DNA of 64,000 nt. Source: Desulfonema magnum (lineage in GTDB: Bacteria > Desulfobacterota > Desulfobacteria > Desulfobacterales > 4be13). How positions within the stretch are numbered: the stretch's first letter is position 1; every line of letters begins with the position of its first letter. The translations under genes were made by a program, and so were the position numbers. This document shows positions 17,286 through 25,392 of the stretch, piece after piece. Under the pieces are notes generated by a model. The model saw nothing but the letters and a program-made list of their open reading frames with translations. It did no database searches and was not told the origin of the DNA. The DNA lies in assembly GCF_017377395.1 (NCBI RefSeq), contig NZ_CP061800.1, positions 6,469,633-6,533,632 of the forward strand. Reading direction: 5' to 3'.

Positions 17286-17507
17286 TCAGCCTCCGTACTG
17301 TCTGCGTTCACGTTTCAAAGCCTTACGGGCGGAAATTATACGAATGGTGTGGTTCCGCCATGTATAGACCACAACAAGAATACGGCCATAGGTATCCATG
17401 CCGATACTGACAAATCTCTCCTCATCACCATGGTCAGGATCGTCTATCGTGACAGCATGATAATCATCGAAAACTGTAACCGCATCGGCAAAGTCGATGC
17501 CGTGTTT
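17286..17507 (-). pseudogene. brnT: BrnT-type toxin, frameshifted N terminus
   Basis: Reading minus from 17507 gives KHGIDFADAVTVFDDYHAV, TIDDPDHGDEERFVSIGMD, then YGRILVVVYTWRNHTIRIIS and ARKALKRERRQYGG to a TGA at 17286-17288. This is the BrnT ribonuclease core (DDPDHGDEERFVSIG, RISARKA). The N-terminal DAVKRVLK(K)HG stretch is out of frame: five A residues at 17505-17509 place a TAA in frame, and restoring one or two bases would join DAVKRVLK to HGIDF. No start codon precedes the core, so the toxin is probably dead while the antitoxin is intact. Confidence 0.7.
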
Positions 17508-17661
17508 TTAAAACTCTTTTTACGGCATCTCCCTGAGATGGCGGTGTGAACGGCATTCTTTCGCATCTCATTTCCGGTCGGAACTGTCACTTGGAACATA
17601 ATTGCATTATTTCCTCCTCTTTTTGTGTCAGAATAAGCTGTTATGCCATTTTTGTCAATGT

Positions 17662-17772
17662 TTTTATGGGGCGAGGAGCATGGGGGGCGAGGGGCATGGG
17701 GCGTGGGGCAAAAAGAATAGGGAAAGCCACGGAATAATTCCCCTCGCCACTGGCCTCTCGCCCCTCGCCTCC
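17662..17772. repeat. GGGGCGAGGGGCATGGGG palindromic element beside CRISPR 1
   Basis: The purine-rich arm (GCGAGGAGCATGGGGGGCGAGGGGC) pairs with the pyrimidine-rich CCCCTCGCCACTGGCCTCTCGCCCC arm. Related elements stand next to the relic CRISPR sequence at 40610-40680, at 29938-30030, inside the RT gene (44941-45021) and at 58795-58885. Confidence 0.75.
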
Positions 17773-18028
17773 CCTTTAATCCCCTTCAGGTCGGGTCAAG
17801 GTTCTAACTTTTTGACTTAGAGGTAGGAGAATGGAGTTATGTCGTAATCCCCTTCAGGTCGGGTCAAGGTTCTAACTTTTGACCATACCTGGGGTAATCT
17901 CCCAGGCTGTATCTTTCATAGTCGTAATCCCCTTCAGGTCGGGTCAAGGTTCTAACGTCATCAATTTTGATGAATACGGATTTTGGGCAAAAGTCGTAAT
18001 CCCCTTCAGGTCGGGTCAAGGTTCTAAC
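17773..18028 (+). CRISPR. CRISPR array 1: four 36-bp repeats, three spacers
   Basis: Repeats at 17773-17808, 17841-17876, 17921-17956 and 17993-18028 begin GTCGTAATCC and end GGTCAAGGTTCTAAC. The first has a changed 5' end (CCCTTT for GTCGTT-like bases), the usual mark of a terminal repeat. Spacers are 32, 44 and 36 bp, all different. The array lies 65 bases past the end of csx20 and the III-D operon. A relic with the same repeat type is at 40682-40773. Transcription direction is not settled; + is given because the repeat ends in the usual ...TCTAAC handle form. Confidence 0.95.
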
Positions 18029-18092
18029 AATTTACATTTTGTAAAAACAGATTCCGCCCCGGATGTCAACAATTACAGCTTAAAAATCGAAA

Positions 18093-18485
18093 TCACTTCC
18101 CGTATTTTCTGAAAATCTGATGTCTGAACTGATGGATCATCTTTACTGTGCCGTCTTCCTGATGCTCCTCGACCGCCTCCCGTTTTGTGGTGGCATACAC
18201 GGGAATCAGTCTGTTTTCAAAAGCAAACCTGACCATGATATAACATGCGCCGAAATCCCCCTGAATCAGCACATAATCGCCCGCTTTGGCACGGGATGCG
18301 AGCCAGTCTTTTACCGGTTCGAGATAATCTCCGAGTTCGGAAAGGTGCGGCGGAATCTGTCCCCATAATTCCTTCAGATCCGGCGGAAGAGCGATTATCT
18401 CACCGACACCGATGGAGGTTCGGGCATCAGACTCCTGCTCCGGGGTAAGCTGGTGGTTGAACACTGGAAATAATGAAGTTGTCAT
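18093..18485 (-). CDS. csx20: Csx20-family CRISPR-associated protein, copy 1
   Basis: A ~131-residue protein starting LFPVFNHQLTPEQESDAR, with GVGEIIALPPDLKELWGQIP, then DYVLIQGDFGACYIMV and PVYATTKREAVEE near the end. This matches Csx20 proteins found with type III systems, a family proposed to degrade cyclic oligoadenylate (ring nuclease). The start at 18485 gives the same N terminus as the paralogue at 30772-31164; the longer frame to 18557 would overlap the CARF gene. It lies 49 bases after that gene on the same strand. Function is inferred from family and context. Confidence 0.78.
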   Translation of the reverse strand: MTTSLFPVFNHQLTPEQESDARTSIGVGEIIALPPDLKELWGQIPPHLSELGDYLEPVKDWLASRAKAGDYVLIQGDFGACYIMVRFAFENRLIPVYATTKREAVEEHQEDGTVKMIHQFRHQIFRKYGK

Positions 18486-18534
18486 AAGTGATCTTATTGA
18501 TATAATAATAGTTTCGAATACGTTCCTAAGCAAA

Positions 18535-19680
18535 TCAGACACAGGCTTTCTTACCAATCATAAAAATCAGGTCGCCACAGAACCCCTTGTCAACCATTAT
18601 GTTGATCACCTGCCTGCCAAGTTTGCACCTGATTTCATATTGGACATAATGAGACATCGAATCCTCATTTTTTCTTTTATACTTCAGGCAGGTCTCAGGC
18701 TGACCAACGCCCACCTGATGGAAATCAACCAGTTCGATTTTTCTGACAAAACCGAGTCGTAAGACACGCCGCAGCAGGTTTTTCACATCATTATCCGGTA
18801 TGTCTTTCAAAGTCTGAACATGCTTATTTTGCGCCTTCAGCCAGAGGGTTGTTTCCTTGGTTTTCTTAAAGACCATTTTTTCATTAATTGTTTTCAAATA
18901 GACTTCTTCTTCGCTTAACAGACTCAGATAGAAAGTTTCGCCTGCGGGATTCAGAAACCATTTCCGCTCTTTCTCATTTTTTTCAATTAAAAAAGAAAAG
19001 CCTGATGGCACGGATCTGAGACAGTTATCTGAATCTCTGTCATTCAAGCCTCTCTCATACAATTCAAAAATTTTCTTAAACCTTGCCCAGTATTCAATAT
19101 CCAGATTTAAAGGCAGATGAGGCAAAGGAACAATCTCGTTGAACGTCTCATAAATATAATACGATTCAATATGACGAAGCTGCGCCAGAACCGTGGCGTA
19201 GGCAGTTTCGGCCTTAAAACCGCCAGTTGCATTCATGACAACCCTGAACCCTTTATTTTTATAGTCATCAATCAGATGGGTCAGGTTATTTACCAATGAG
19301 CGAAGACCGGACATCTTAAACTGGCTTTCCTTATACTTCAGCCCCTCAATTATCTGGGCGTGAACCTCAAACCCCTTATTTTTAAAATAGGCTTTGAGCA
19401 GAGGTTCCTCTTTTTTTAACACCTCAGTCTCAGATAAGATTAAATGAACAATATCTATATTTCGGTTTTCTCTCTCATTGAAGTAAGCATTCAGTTGAAT
19501 GGCAGAATTGATTTCAGCAGAAATTCTGGTCTCAGTTTTATTGGCAACATTCAACTGAACAAACGCCTCAATTTCCTTATCTGTAATATCAAGCAGATTT
19601 TCATACTTACGCCCTAACCAGTTATTGGTGTTCGTCAGCAGGGCAGTTCCCACTGTTGTTATTGCAACCAATTTGGACAT
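18535..19680 (-). CDS. CARF-domain CRISPR accessory protein (APE2256/Csm6-like group)
   Basis: A 381-residue protein. Its N-terminal Rossmann-like CARF domain begins LVAITTVGTALLTNTNNW and has the nucleotide-loop motif VMNATGGFKAE (~150-160). The C-terminal ~200 residues include a helical region and a winged-helix-like segment. A HEPN RX4-6H motif is not obvious, so the output could be ring-nuclease, transcriptional or another activity. The ATG at 19680 has AAGGAA upstream. The longer frame to 19794 runs back through the hairpin region and is rejected. It should sense cyclic oligoadenylate made by Cas10. Confidence 0.8.
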   Translation of the reverse strand: MSKLVAITTVGTALLTNTNNWLGRKYENLLDITDKEIEAFVQLNVANKTETRISAEINSAIQLNAYFNERENRNIDIVHLILSETEVLKKEEPLLKAYFKNKGFEVHAQIIEGLKYKESQFKMSGLRSLVNNLTHLIDDYKNKGFRVVMNATGGFKAETAYATVLAQLRHIESYYIYETFNEIVPLPHLPLNLDIEYWARFKKIFELYERGLNDRDSDNCLRSVPSGFSFLIEKNEKERKWFLNPAGETFYLSLLSEEEVYLKTINEKMVFKKTKETTLWLKAQNKHVQTLKDIPDNDVKNLLRRVLRLGFVRKIELVDFHQVGVGQPETCLKYKRKNEDSMSHYVQYEIRCKLGRQVINIMVDKGFCGDLIFMIGKKACV

Positions 19681-19811
19681 GATCAGATTCCTTCTTAAAA
19701 ATCGGGAGATGAATTTCCCTGGGTGAAAGTGAAAGTGTGCTAAGAGCGTGTTTGAAAAGCCCCGTCGGGGCAATCTTCTGCTCCGCACCGTCATCAGAAG
19801 CCCCCAAAAAA

Positions 19812-19898
19812 GGAGTGCGGAAATGGAGCCGCTAGGCGGAATTTTCGCTTACTACCGCAATGCGAAAATTCCGCCTAGCGGCTCCATTTCCGCACTCC
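19812..19898. repeat. Perfect 37-bp-stem hairpin downstream of the III-D operon
   Basis: The arm at 19812-19848 and the arm at 19862-19898 are exact reverse complements over 37 bases (GGAGTGCGGAAATGGAGCCG...), with a 13-base loop. Outer ATCAGAAG (19793-19800) and CTTCTGAT (19912-19919) pair as well. It lies between the last RAMP gene and the CARF gene. It could be an RNA stem that separates expression of the two parts, or a folded mobile element. Confidence 0.95.
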
Positions 19899-19938
19899 TC
19901 TGATCCGGGCTCTTCTGATCGGCACTGAGAATCAGAAT

Positions 19939-21030
19939 TCATATTGCTTTAAGCGGCTTCCGAGAATTCTCCGGATTTTTAAACCAGTGATACTCCGGAT
20001 ACTTAAAACTCCTGGAATCATTTTCATCCCATACCATCATTTTACGCAGTTGCTGCATGGTCGGAGATGTATCTCCGATAAATCCTCGTCTCATTCCGGA
20101 GAGTTCGTTTATGAGGGCATCGCCTTCATATACGGTGTCTTCTGGTTCCCGGAGAGATGCAAACCTCGCTCTGGGAGCGGCAAGATAGACAAGCTTCTCA
20201 ACAGAGATATGACAGCTTCCCATACCCAGAGGTTTGGCATTTCCGAGCTTGTGTCTGAGCGGCCCCCTCAGCCTGATTTGTTCTTCCCCGAGGGTCACAG
20301 AAACTTCCTCCTCCAATGCCAGCACATAGAGAAGAAGTCTGATCTCCTCGGATCTGAGGTTTGAGAACTGAACTTCAAAATCAAAATGATGGCCTGGCTG
20401 CAATGCCCTGATTTTCCATGCCCTGGATCTCAGCTTATCCGGGACATTTGGCACGGAATCGGTTCGGTTTGGCTGATGAAAATAGAGTTTGCGGCTTTTT
20501 CCGTCAACATTGCCAGTCTGCGGAGATCTGTAAAACGGCTCATGCCGTGTGCCGCAACTCGAAAGCAGAACATCATATGCTTTTGCTTTCGGATTTTCTT
20601 CCCGCATAAGTGCGTCACCAATGCTGATATTTCCCCGGTGTACCCTGGCATTTCTTCCCCGTTCCATCATGCCGAACATCCGGCAGGCAACACACAAGGA
20701 ATTGGCGTTGTCACATGCTTTATATCTTGAGTCGTGTTTCACTTTGCGATCCGCCACCACAAAACAGCCTCCGCCCACAATCTCCGCCAAAGATCGCAGC
20801 ATCCCCTTGAGGGAACTCCCCGGGATCACACATTTTCCGTCCCGGGTCAGAAAATTCTCACCGAAATTACGATTTCCCCCAATAAACAGCGGGGTAAGGT
20901 TTTCCAGAGAACAGGAGATAACTCCGCTCTTTCCCTTGAATTTTTCATCTGTCAAAGGGGGTTTTTTCTCAATTCTTTCCCTGACCGGTATCATCCGGTA
21001 CGGATTCCAGAAATTTTCATTTTGCGGCAT
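19939..21030 (-). CDS. RAMP-superfamily Cas protein (Cas7-like) of the type III-D operon
   Basis: A 363-residue RAMP. It has a ferredoxin-like start (ISCSLENLTPLFIGG), the glycine-rich VIPGSSLKGMLRSLAE segment (~70-85), a CDNANSLCVACRMFG cysteine cluster (probable zinc site), and a late GNAKPLGMGSCHISV G-rich loop. Unlike its neighbours it has no Asp in the region after the first strand (GGNRNFGENF), so target-RNA cleavage by this subunit is unlikely. Last gene of the operon before the big hairpin; its first 14 bases overlap the csx19 end. Confidence 0.82.
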   Translation of the reverse strand: MPQNENFWNPYRMIPVRERIEKKPPLTDEKFKGKSGVISCSLENLTPLFIGGNRNFGENFLTRDGKCVIPGSSLKGMLRSLAEIVGGGCFVVADRKVKHDSRYKACDNANSLCVACRMFGMMERGRNARVHRGNISIGDALMREENPKAKAYDVLLSSCGTRHEPFYRSPQTGNVDGKSRKLYFHQPNRTDSVPNVPDKLRSRAWKIRALQPGHHFDFEVQFSNLRSEEIRLLLYVLALEEEVSVTLGEEQIRLRGPLRHKLGNAKPLGMGSCHISVEKLVYLAAPRARFASLREPEDTVYEGDALINELSGMRRGFIGDTSPTMQQLRKMMVWDENDSRSFKYPEYHWFKNPENSRKPLKAI

Positions 21031-21508
21031 TTTTTTCCTCCTTTATCGTTCCGAGACTATGGTAACGACTGAACCTTGGCAGTCCTGATGAATCCAGCCA
21101 TTTTTCAACGATAAGAACCACTTTTTTGTCAGATTTTTTGTCGGAGAATTTCTTATAAATCCATTTCGTGTTCTTGTCAATTCCTATTCTCCACAGGATA
21201 AACTCGCTTTGTTCGGATGTCAGACCAACCATCTCCTCTGAATGCTCCTCAAGTCCGTCAAACAGATCATTTCCGAGATAAACCACACGCATTTTATGAC
21301 CTGTTCGCCGCCATTTTAACTCTCCGTTGGGAGAAAAGATTCTGCCCTGATCTGTTTCCGACAAAAAGGGCTCATCAAACTCAAAAAGGGCAAAACGGGC
21401 ATCAGCAGGCGAAAAAGCCATCAGAATCGCATCGTCCGGGAAAGAAGCATTCCGAACCAATTCGGTAAAATCATTTATGAGCAAATCATTTGCATGAAGA
21501 AACGGCAT
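21017..21508 (-). CDS. csx19: Csx19-like protein (type III-D marker)
   Basis: A 163-residue protein. The LFDGLEEHSEEMVGLTSEQS region, EFILWRIGIDKNTKWIYKKF, then VVLIVEKWLDSSGLPRFSRY resemble the Csx19/TIGR03984 family that accompanies Csx10 in type III-D loci. No enzyme motif is visible. It starts at the stop of the 327-residue RAMP (shared base 21508) and overlaps the next RAMP by 14 bases. A structural role in the complex is likely. Confidence 0.65.
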   Translation of the reverse strand: MPFLHANDLLINDFTELVRNASFPDDAILMAFSPADARFALFEFDEPFLSETDQGRIFSPNGELKWRRTGHKMRVVYLGNDLFDGLEEHSEEMVGLTSEQSEFILWRIGIDKNTKWIYKKFSDKKSDKKVVLIVEKWLDSSGLPRFSRYHSLGTIKEEKNAAK

Positions 21509-22491
21509 TAGTTCCTCCTTTCGAGGAATTTTTCCAGGGCCCCGGGCCAGTCCGTGTTTTCAATGAATTTTAGCAAATCGTTTACTCCCGGGACCAGCAC
21601 CGTTTTCCAAGTATCAGTTATGGAGTATTCATAGCGCAGTCCGTTGGATTCGGACTTAGGCAGGGGCGATTTGTCTCTGGTTTCCGCGAAAAATCCGTAG
21701 GCATTATTTTCTTCTCTTGAACAAAGTTCTGCCAAACCGGACAAACCGGACAGCTTTTGATTGTAATAGGTAAGCCGAAAATTCGTTATCTTTGCCCTGA
21801 ACCTTCCCATGCCCCGGCTCTTTCCGAATCCCACTCTCACAAGCCCCTGTTCCATATCCCTAAGCACCAGGGCGATCAGACCGAGCTGCCATCGCTCAAA
21901 ATTTCTGATGTCCAGCGTGGTTCCGAATTCCCCGCGGGTGAGAACTTCCAGATCATATTTTGCACCGCCGGCCGCGCCGCCCGTGAGCCGGTCAATGGCA
22001 ACGCCGTCACGGATTTCAAGCACAGGATTTCCTGTGTTTTTAAAATCTTCAGTCAGATAGGCATCAGAAGTGGAAAGTCTTCCGATAAATCCGTGCGATC
22101 CGAAAAGTCGACACACCGGACAGGAGAGGCTGTAAATTTCCGGAGAGGGAATCGTTTTGACATTATATTTTTTTTTATACTTTTCAAAGCACAGTCCGCA
22201 AGATGCCTGGCGGTGTTCTCCGTGCTGCTCCTTACCCGGCTCAAGATAAGGCAGACACACCGGAACCGGGTCATCTCTCAGGCTGCGGCATATTTTTTCA
22301 GCATAAGAGCGAATCATGCCTTTTAACGAGCTTCCGGGAATAAACGGCTCCTCTTTTTCGCCAAAACGATAGGTGCGTACAAAGGACATATCCACGCCGC
22401 CCACGGTGGCCTGACCGGATTTGATCAGCAGAGGATCAATGGGAATAATGTCAAAATCTATCTGTGCGCTGTTGATCATTTTTTTAAGCAT
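21508..22491 (-). CDS. Cas7-type RAMP (Csm3/Csx7-like), type III-D operon
   Basis: A 327-residue backbone-type subunit. GGVDMSF places an Asp (~34) where Csm3 has its catalytic Asp for target RNA cleavage. FIPGSSLKGMIRSYAEKICR (~50-70) is the RAMP G-rich helix start, CGLCFEKY plus SLSCPVCRLFGSHG form a zinc-type cluster, and VRVGFGKSRGMGRFRAKI is the C-terminal G-rich loop. GGAGG sits 5 bases before the ATG, which overlaps the end of the upstream gene by 8 bases. Confidence 0.83.
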   Translation of the reverse strand: MLKKMINSAQIDFDIIPIDPLLIKSGQATVGGVDMSFVRTYRFGEKEEPFIPGSSLKGMIRSYAEKICRSLRDDPVPVCLPYLEPGKEQHGEHRQASCGLCFEKYKKKYNVKTIPSPEIYSLSCPVCRLFGSHGFIGRLSTSDAYLTEDFKNTGNPVLEIRDGVAIDRLTGGAAGGAKYDLEVLTRGEFGTTLDIRNFERWQLGLIALVLRDMEQGLVRVGFGKSRGMGRFRAKITNFRLTYYNQKLSGLSGLAELCSREENNAYGFFAETRDKSPLPKSESNGLRYEYSITDTWKTVLVPGVNDLLKFIENTDWPGALEKFLERRN

Positions 22492-23293
22492 GATTTCCTC
22501 CGTTCAAAAGCTGATCCTCCAAAGACTTGTCAAGCAGAGAATCCGCAGGGGTCATCTTATGTGAAATCAGATAGTCCATCAGTTGCTCGGCATCGGTGTA
22601 GTCTGTCTTTTCAACCTTTCTGTCCGTGAAGCACACTTTTCCCAGGCCGCGTGAGGTGAAACCGCCTAACCGGAAACCGTGTTCCCATTCTGCCAGTGCT
22701 GCCCCGACCAGGGCAAGTTCGTAATCCTCCGGGTTTTCAATCTCAATGGTAATCTTAAAGGCCGCGCCTCTGGGTACGACCTCAAAATCATATTTTGCAC
22801 CATGACGGGCCGTTTCCGTATCCCGGTCAATGCAGACACCGTCCCGAACCTGAAGCCCCCGTCCCCATTCCAAGAGTAAGCCGTCGCTGAAAAAGATGCG
22901 AGAAGCCTGCAAAGGAGACCCAAAGAGGCTGCACACATCGCACACATGATCCTGAAGCCATTCGAGTTTTTTCCGCTCTTGTTTTATTTCTTTGAATTCC
23001 TCGTAAACCCCTTTGCGGTAGGTTTCATCGCTCACACATTTTACGCCGGACAAATCAGAATCAAGCAGACAGGCTTTAAGTCCCAGGTAACCGGCAAGGC
23101 GTTCTGCAAACGATCTGAAATTTCCCTTTAAGCTCGAGCCGGGAAGAATCGGCCTGCCATCCCGCTCCAGTAAAACGCCCATATCCGTTGCAAGTTCTCC
23201 CTCTTTGCCTGACCCGATATGAAAAGCGGTTTCAAAGACAAGATTGCCTGTGATTTTCACTTTTTTCCTGAATATCTTATTGTTATTCTTCAT
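22484..23293 (-). CDS. Cas7-type RAMP (Csm3/Csx7-like), type III-D operon
   Basis: A 269-residue RAMP. Its layout parallels the 327-residue neighbour: FHIGSGKEGELATDMGVL with a candidate catalytic Asp (~37), ILPGSSLKGNFRSFAERLA, CDVCSLFGSPLQASRIFFSD, VRDGVCIDRDTETA, and GFTSRGLGKVCF near the end. The two genes are probable products of one duplication, since they share the VxDGVxIDRxT segment. It is likely a crRNA-binding backbone subunit that cuts target RNA. Confidence 0.85.
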   Translation of the reverse strand: MKNNNKIFRKKVKITGNLVFETAFHIGSGKEGELATDMGVLLERDGRPILPGSSLKGNFRSFAERLAGYLGLKACLLDSDLSGVKCVSDETYRKGVYEEFKEIKQERKKLEWLQDHVCDVCSLFGSPLQASRIFFSDGLLLEWGRGLQVRDGVCIDRDTETARHGAKYDFEVVPRGAAFKITIEIENPEDYELALVGAALAEWEHGFRLGGFTSRGLGKVCFTDRKVEKTDYTDAEQLMDYLISHKMTPADSLLDKSLEDQLLNGGNHA

Positions 23294-23325
23294 AATGCCG
23301 CTCCTTGCACAGTTTTAAACCAGGT

Positions 23326-23796
23326 TCACCGATTCATATAAAAATAATGGCAGTTGAAGTGTTCAAAGTAAATGGGAAGGACATGTTTCATTATCTCATC
23401 CACCAAAGCCCGGTTCGCCTTTCTGATCTGTTTTTGTTCTCTCTTCTCTGAAACTCTTGTTTCATCTCTGAGTAACTCCTGTACCCCGGATTGCTGACGG
23501 ATAAAAGAACGGAGAGAAAATTCAGGGCCCGGACTCGCAAAAACAAGATCATCAAGAAATTCCCAAAACTTCTTATTTTTCGCCTTTGTATTCTTTTTTT
23601 TCTGGTTTTCCACCAGGTCTTTAAATCCCTTTGTGCCTCCGCCCTGTATCACGCTCGGAATGGAATGCAACTGGACATTGTCTATATGCGCGTGGGAATC
23701 CAGAAATTTTTCCACTGCTTCACACGCGTTCCGGCGCAAAGGTTCATCCAGAAACAGGCGGAATGCGTCGGACTTGATATACGCTTTTGACGACAT
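23326..23796 (-). CDS. Unrecognised protein inside the type III-D operon
   Basis: A 156-residue basic, mostly helical protein. Visible stretches are YIKSDAFRLFLDEPLRRNACEAVEKFL, a Lys/Asn-rich run (KKKNTKAKNKKFWEFLDDL) and a C-terminal helix ending YFEHFNCHYFYMNR. No known motif is seen. It lies 14 bases after the small-subunit gene and 32 bases before the next RAMP, all on one strand, so it belongs to the operon. It could be an additional small subunit or an RNA-binding accessory protein. Confidence 0.7.
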   Translation of the reverse strand: MSSKAYIKSDAFRLFLDEPLRRNACEAVEKFLDSHAHIDNVQLHSIPSVIQGGGTKGFKDLVENQKKKNTKAKNKKFWEFLDDLVFASPGPEFSLRSFIRQQSGVQELLRDETRVSEKREQKQIRKANRALVDEIMKHVLPIYFEHFNCHYFYMNR

Positions 23797-23810
23797 GACG
23801 ATTCCTTTCT

Positions 23811-24215
23811 CTATCTTTGTAAGGCAGAATAGAGGTAATGCGCCACAACTTGTTTGGCCCAGCCTCTTGCCAGCTTCATTTTAATCTCAAGGGCTGCTTC
23901 AGGATTTCCCCGACTCATTTCATTGGACTTATGTTCAATCTGCTCTAATTGTTCCAGAAAGAGAGAAGCGATTTTCAGCCATTTTCCCTTTTTATCTTTT
24001 CCTGCCTGATTTTTAATATAGTTGATGATTTCCGAAAAGCGAGAAGCCGATGTGACCAGTGTTTCGAGTCCGCGTATCTGAGTGGTGCGAAGACCTGCAC
24101 GAGCCATTTCATTTCCTGCTTTTACGGACTGAGAATAAAATTCTTCCAGATACAGATCAATCTCTCTCAATGTTTCAGGAGCCAAAACCGATGCCAATGG
24201 TGTCTGATCTTTCAT
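23811..24215 (-). CDS. Csm2/Cas11-like small subunit of the type III-D complex
   Basis: A 134-residue all-helical protein. GLRTTQIRGLETLVTSA (~43-59) resembles the LTxSQLRxFY signature of Csm2, and the remaining helices (WLKIASLFLEQLEQIEHKSNE, LKLARGWAKQVVAHYLYSALQ) fit the Cas11 bundle. It sits between csx10 (one base away) and the unknown 156-residue gene. The assignment rests on size, helix content and position rather than strong sequence match. Confidence 0.68.
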   Translation of the reverse strand: MKDQTPLASVLAPETLREIDLYLEEFYSQSVKAGNEMARAGLRTTQIRGLETLVTSASRFSEIINYIKNQAGKDKKGKWLKIASLFLEQLEQIEHKSNEMSRGNPEAALEIKMKLARGWAKQVVAHYLYSALQR

Positions 24216-24216
24216 T

Positions 24217-25392
24217 CTAAATCACCTCCTCCGTAATCGTATGCAGTTCATCACAAACTGAAATCCGTCCGAAGCCTTCTTCCCGGCGAAGGCCGATCCC
24301 GCTGACCGCCAGCTCGTTCAGAAGATTTCTGAGCTTTTCCGGGTCATCTCCGTTGTATTGAAACAGGAAGATACTGCCCATTGCAACACTCAGATCATCC
24401 GGTTTTGGCAGATTCCATGCAGATTGCCAGCCGCGTATCGTTTGCGCCTTGGTCATCTTCAGTATCAGCTTGAAATCAGAGACAGAGAATTCCTCAATCT
24501 CCGAATGAGGACGAAGAAATTTATCCACAAGAATGGCATGGGATTCCAGTTTGATGCTGAAATAAAGTCCTGACAGCGCATCTTCCGGAATGTTGTTTCC
24601 CATGCTGCTTTTTAATTTTGCTTTAAATTTCTCGTTCCAATGCTCAAGTCTGACTTCAGGGCGCGGAATTTCCTCGAAGGAAAGCTGAATCTCACCCAGC
24701 CCCCGGGTTCGGTCGGCACCGGCAAATAACGAATCCTTGATCAGTGTTTTCAGGATTTCAAGCTGTTCCTCATTCATGAACATATCTCCGGAAAGATATT
24801 GCTCATGGTATTCTTCGGACTTATCATCCTTGCGAAAATCAGCCATTTCCTGGGTGACAAAGAAAATGGAAGGGGCAATGGTGCCGGTGTCCCGGTCAAT
24901 CCCTGTGTGGCGGTGATAAAGGATGGTCGGTTCAAATTTGCAGGGTGCGCTGAGATTTCCGTTCCAAAAGCCCGGGAACGGTTTCATATCTTCACCGCAT
25001 TCCGGGCATTTCCAGAAGTCTTCATTGGCAGATGCCTGCATTATCCTGCTTGCAGCGTTTGGTGCCAGCGTATCCCTGACACCATGTTTGTCTCCTTCTT
25101 TGAATCCCGGATTCCGCTTGCAGGAAATGCTCGTCATCGGCAGCACTCGTGACAGAACACTCCCTTTTTCATCTGTGGGAAGCAGATTGGGGAAACTCGG
25201 GGGATCATCAAGAAAAAGCGTGCGAAAATCTTTATCCTCAGGGCCGCCCCGAATAAGAAAAAATTTGGCTGCCAAAGCTCCCCTCAGCGTGCTGCCCGGG
25301 AGATACGATATGCTTTGACAAGTGTCTGACTGCCGATTGTTCTGAATAAGCAGCGGCGAGAGGAGCTTTGCGGTGATGCGATAGTATTTCAT
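24217..25392 (-). CDS. csx10: Csx10, Cas5-type RAMP of type III-D
   Basis: A 391-residue RAMP. It opens with YRITAKLLSPLLIQNNRQSD and YLPGSTLRGALAAKFF, has a CPECGEDM...CKF zinc-type cluster (~128-153), GIDRDTGTIAPSIFF and GADRTRGLGEIQLSFEE, and ends with a second RAMP half (QTIRGWQSAWNLPKP, GIGLRREEGFGRISV). This two-part order is typical of Csx10, which caps the crRNA 5' end in III-D. It overlaps the upstream RAMP by four bases, and the small-subunit gene follows one base later. Confidence 0.86.
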   Translation of the reverse strand: MKYYRITAKLLSPLLIQNNRQSDTCQSISYLPGSTLRGALAAKFFLIRGGPEDKDFRTLFLDDPPSFPNLLPTDEKGSVLSRVLPMTSISCKRNPGFKEGDKHGVRDTLAPNAASRIMQASANEDFWKCPECGEDMKPFPGFWNGNLSAPCKFEPTILYHRHTGIDRDTGTIAPSIFFVTQEMADFRKDDKSEEYHEQYLSGDMFMNEEQLEILKTLIKDSLFAGADRTRGLGEIQLSFEEIPRPEVRLEHWNEKFKAKLKSSMGNNIPEDALSGLYFSIKLESHAILVDKFLRPHSEIEEFSVSDFKLILKMTKAQTIRGWQSAWNLPKPDDLSVAMGSIFLFQYNGDDPEKLRNLLNELAVSGIGLRREEGFGRISVCDELHTITEEVI

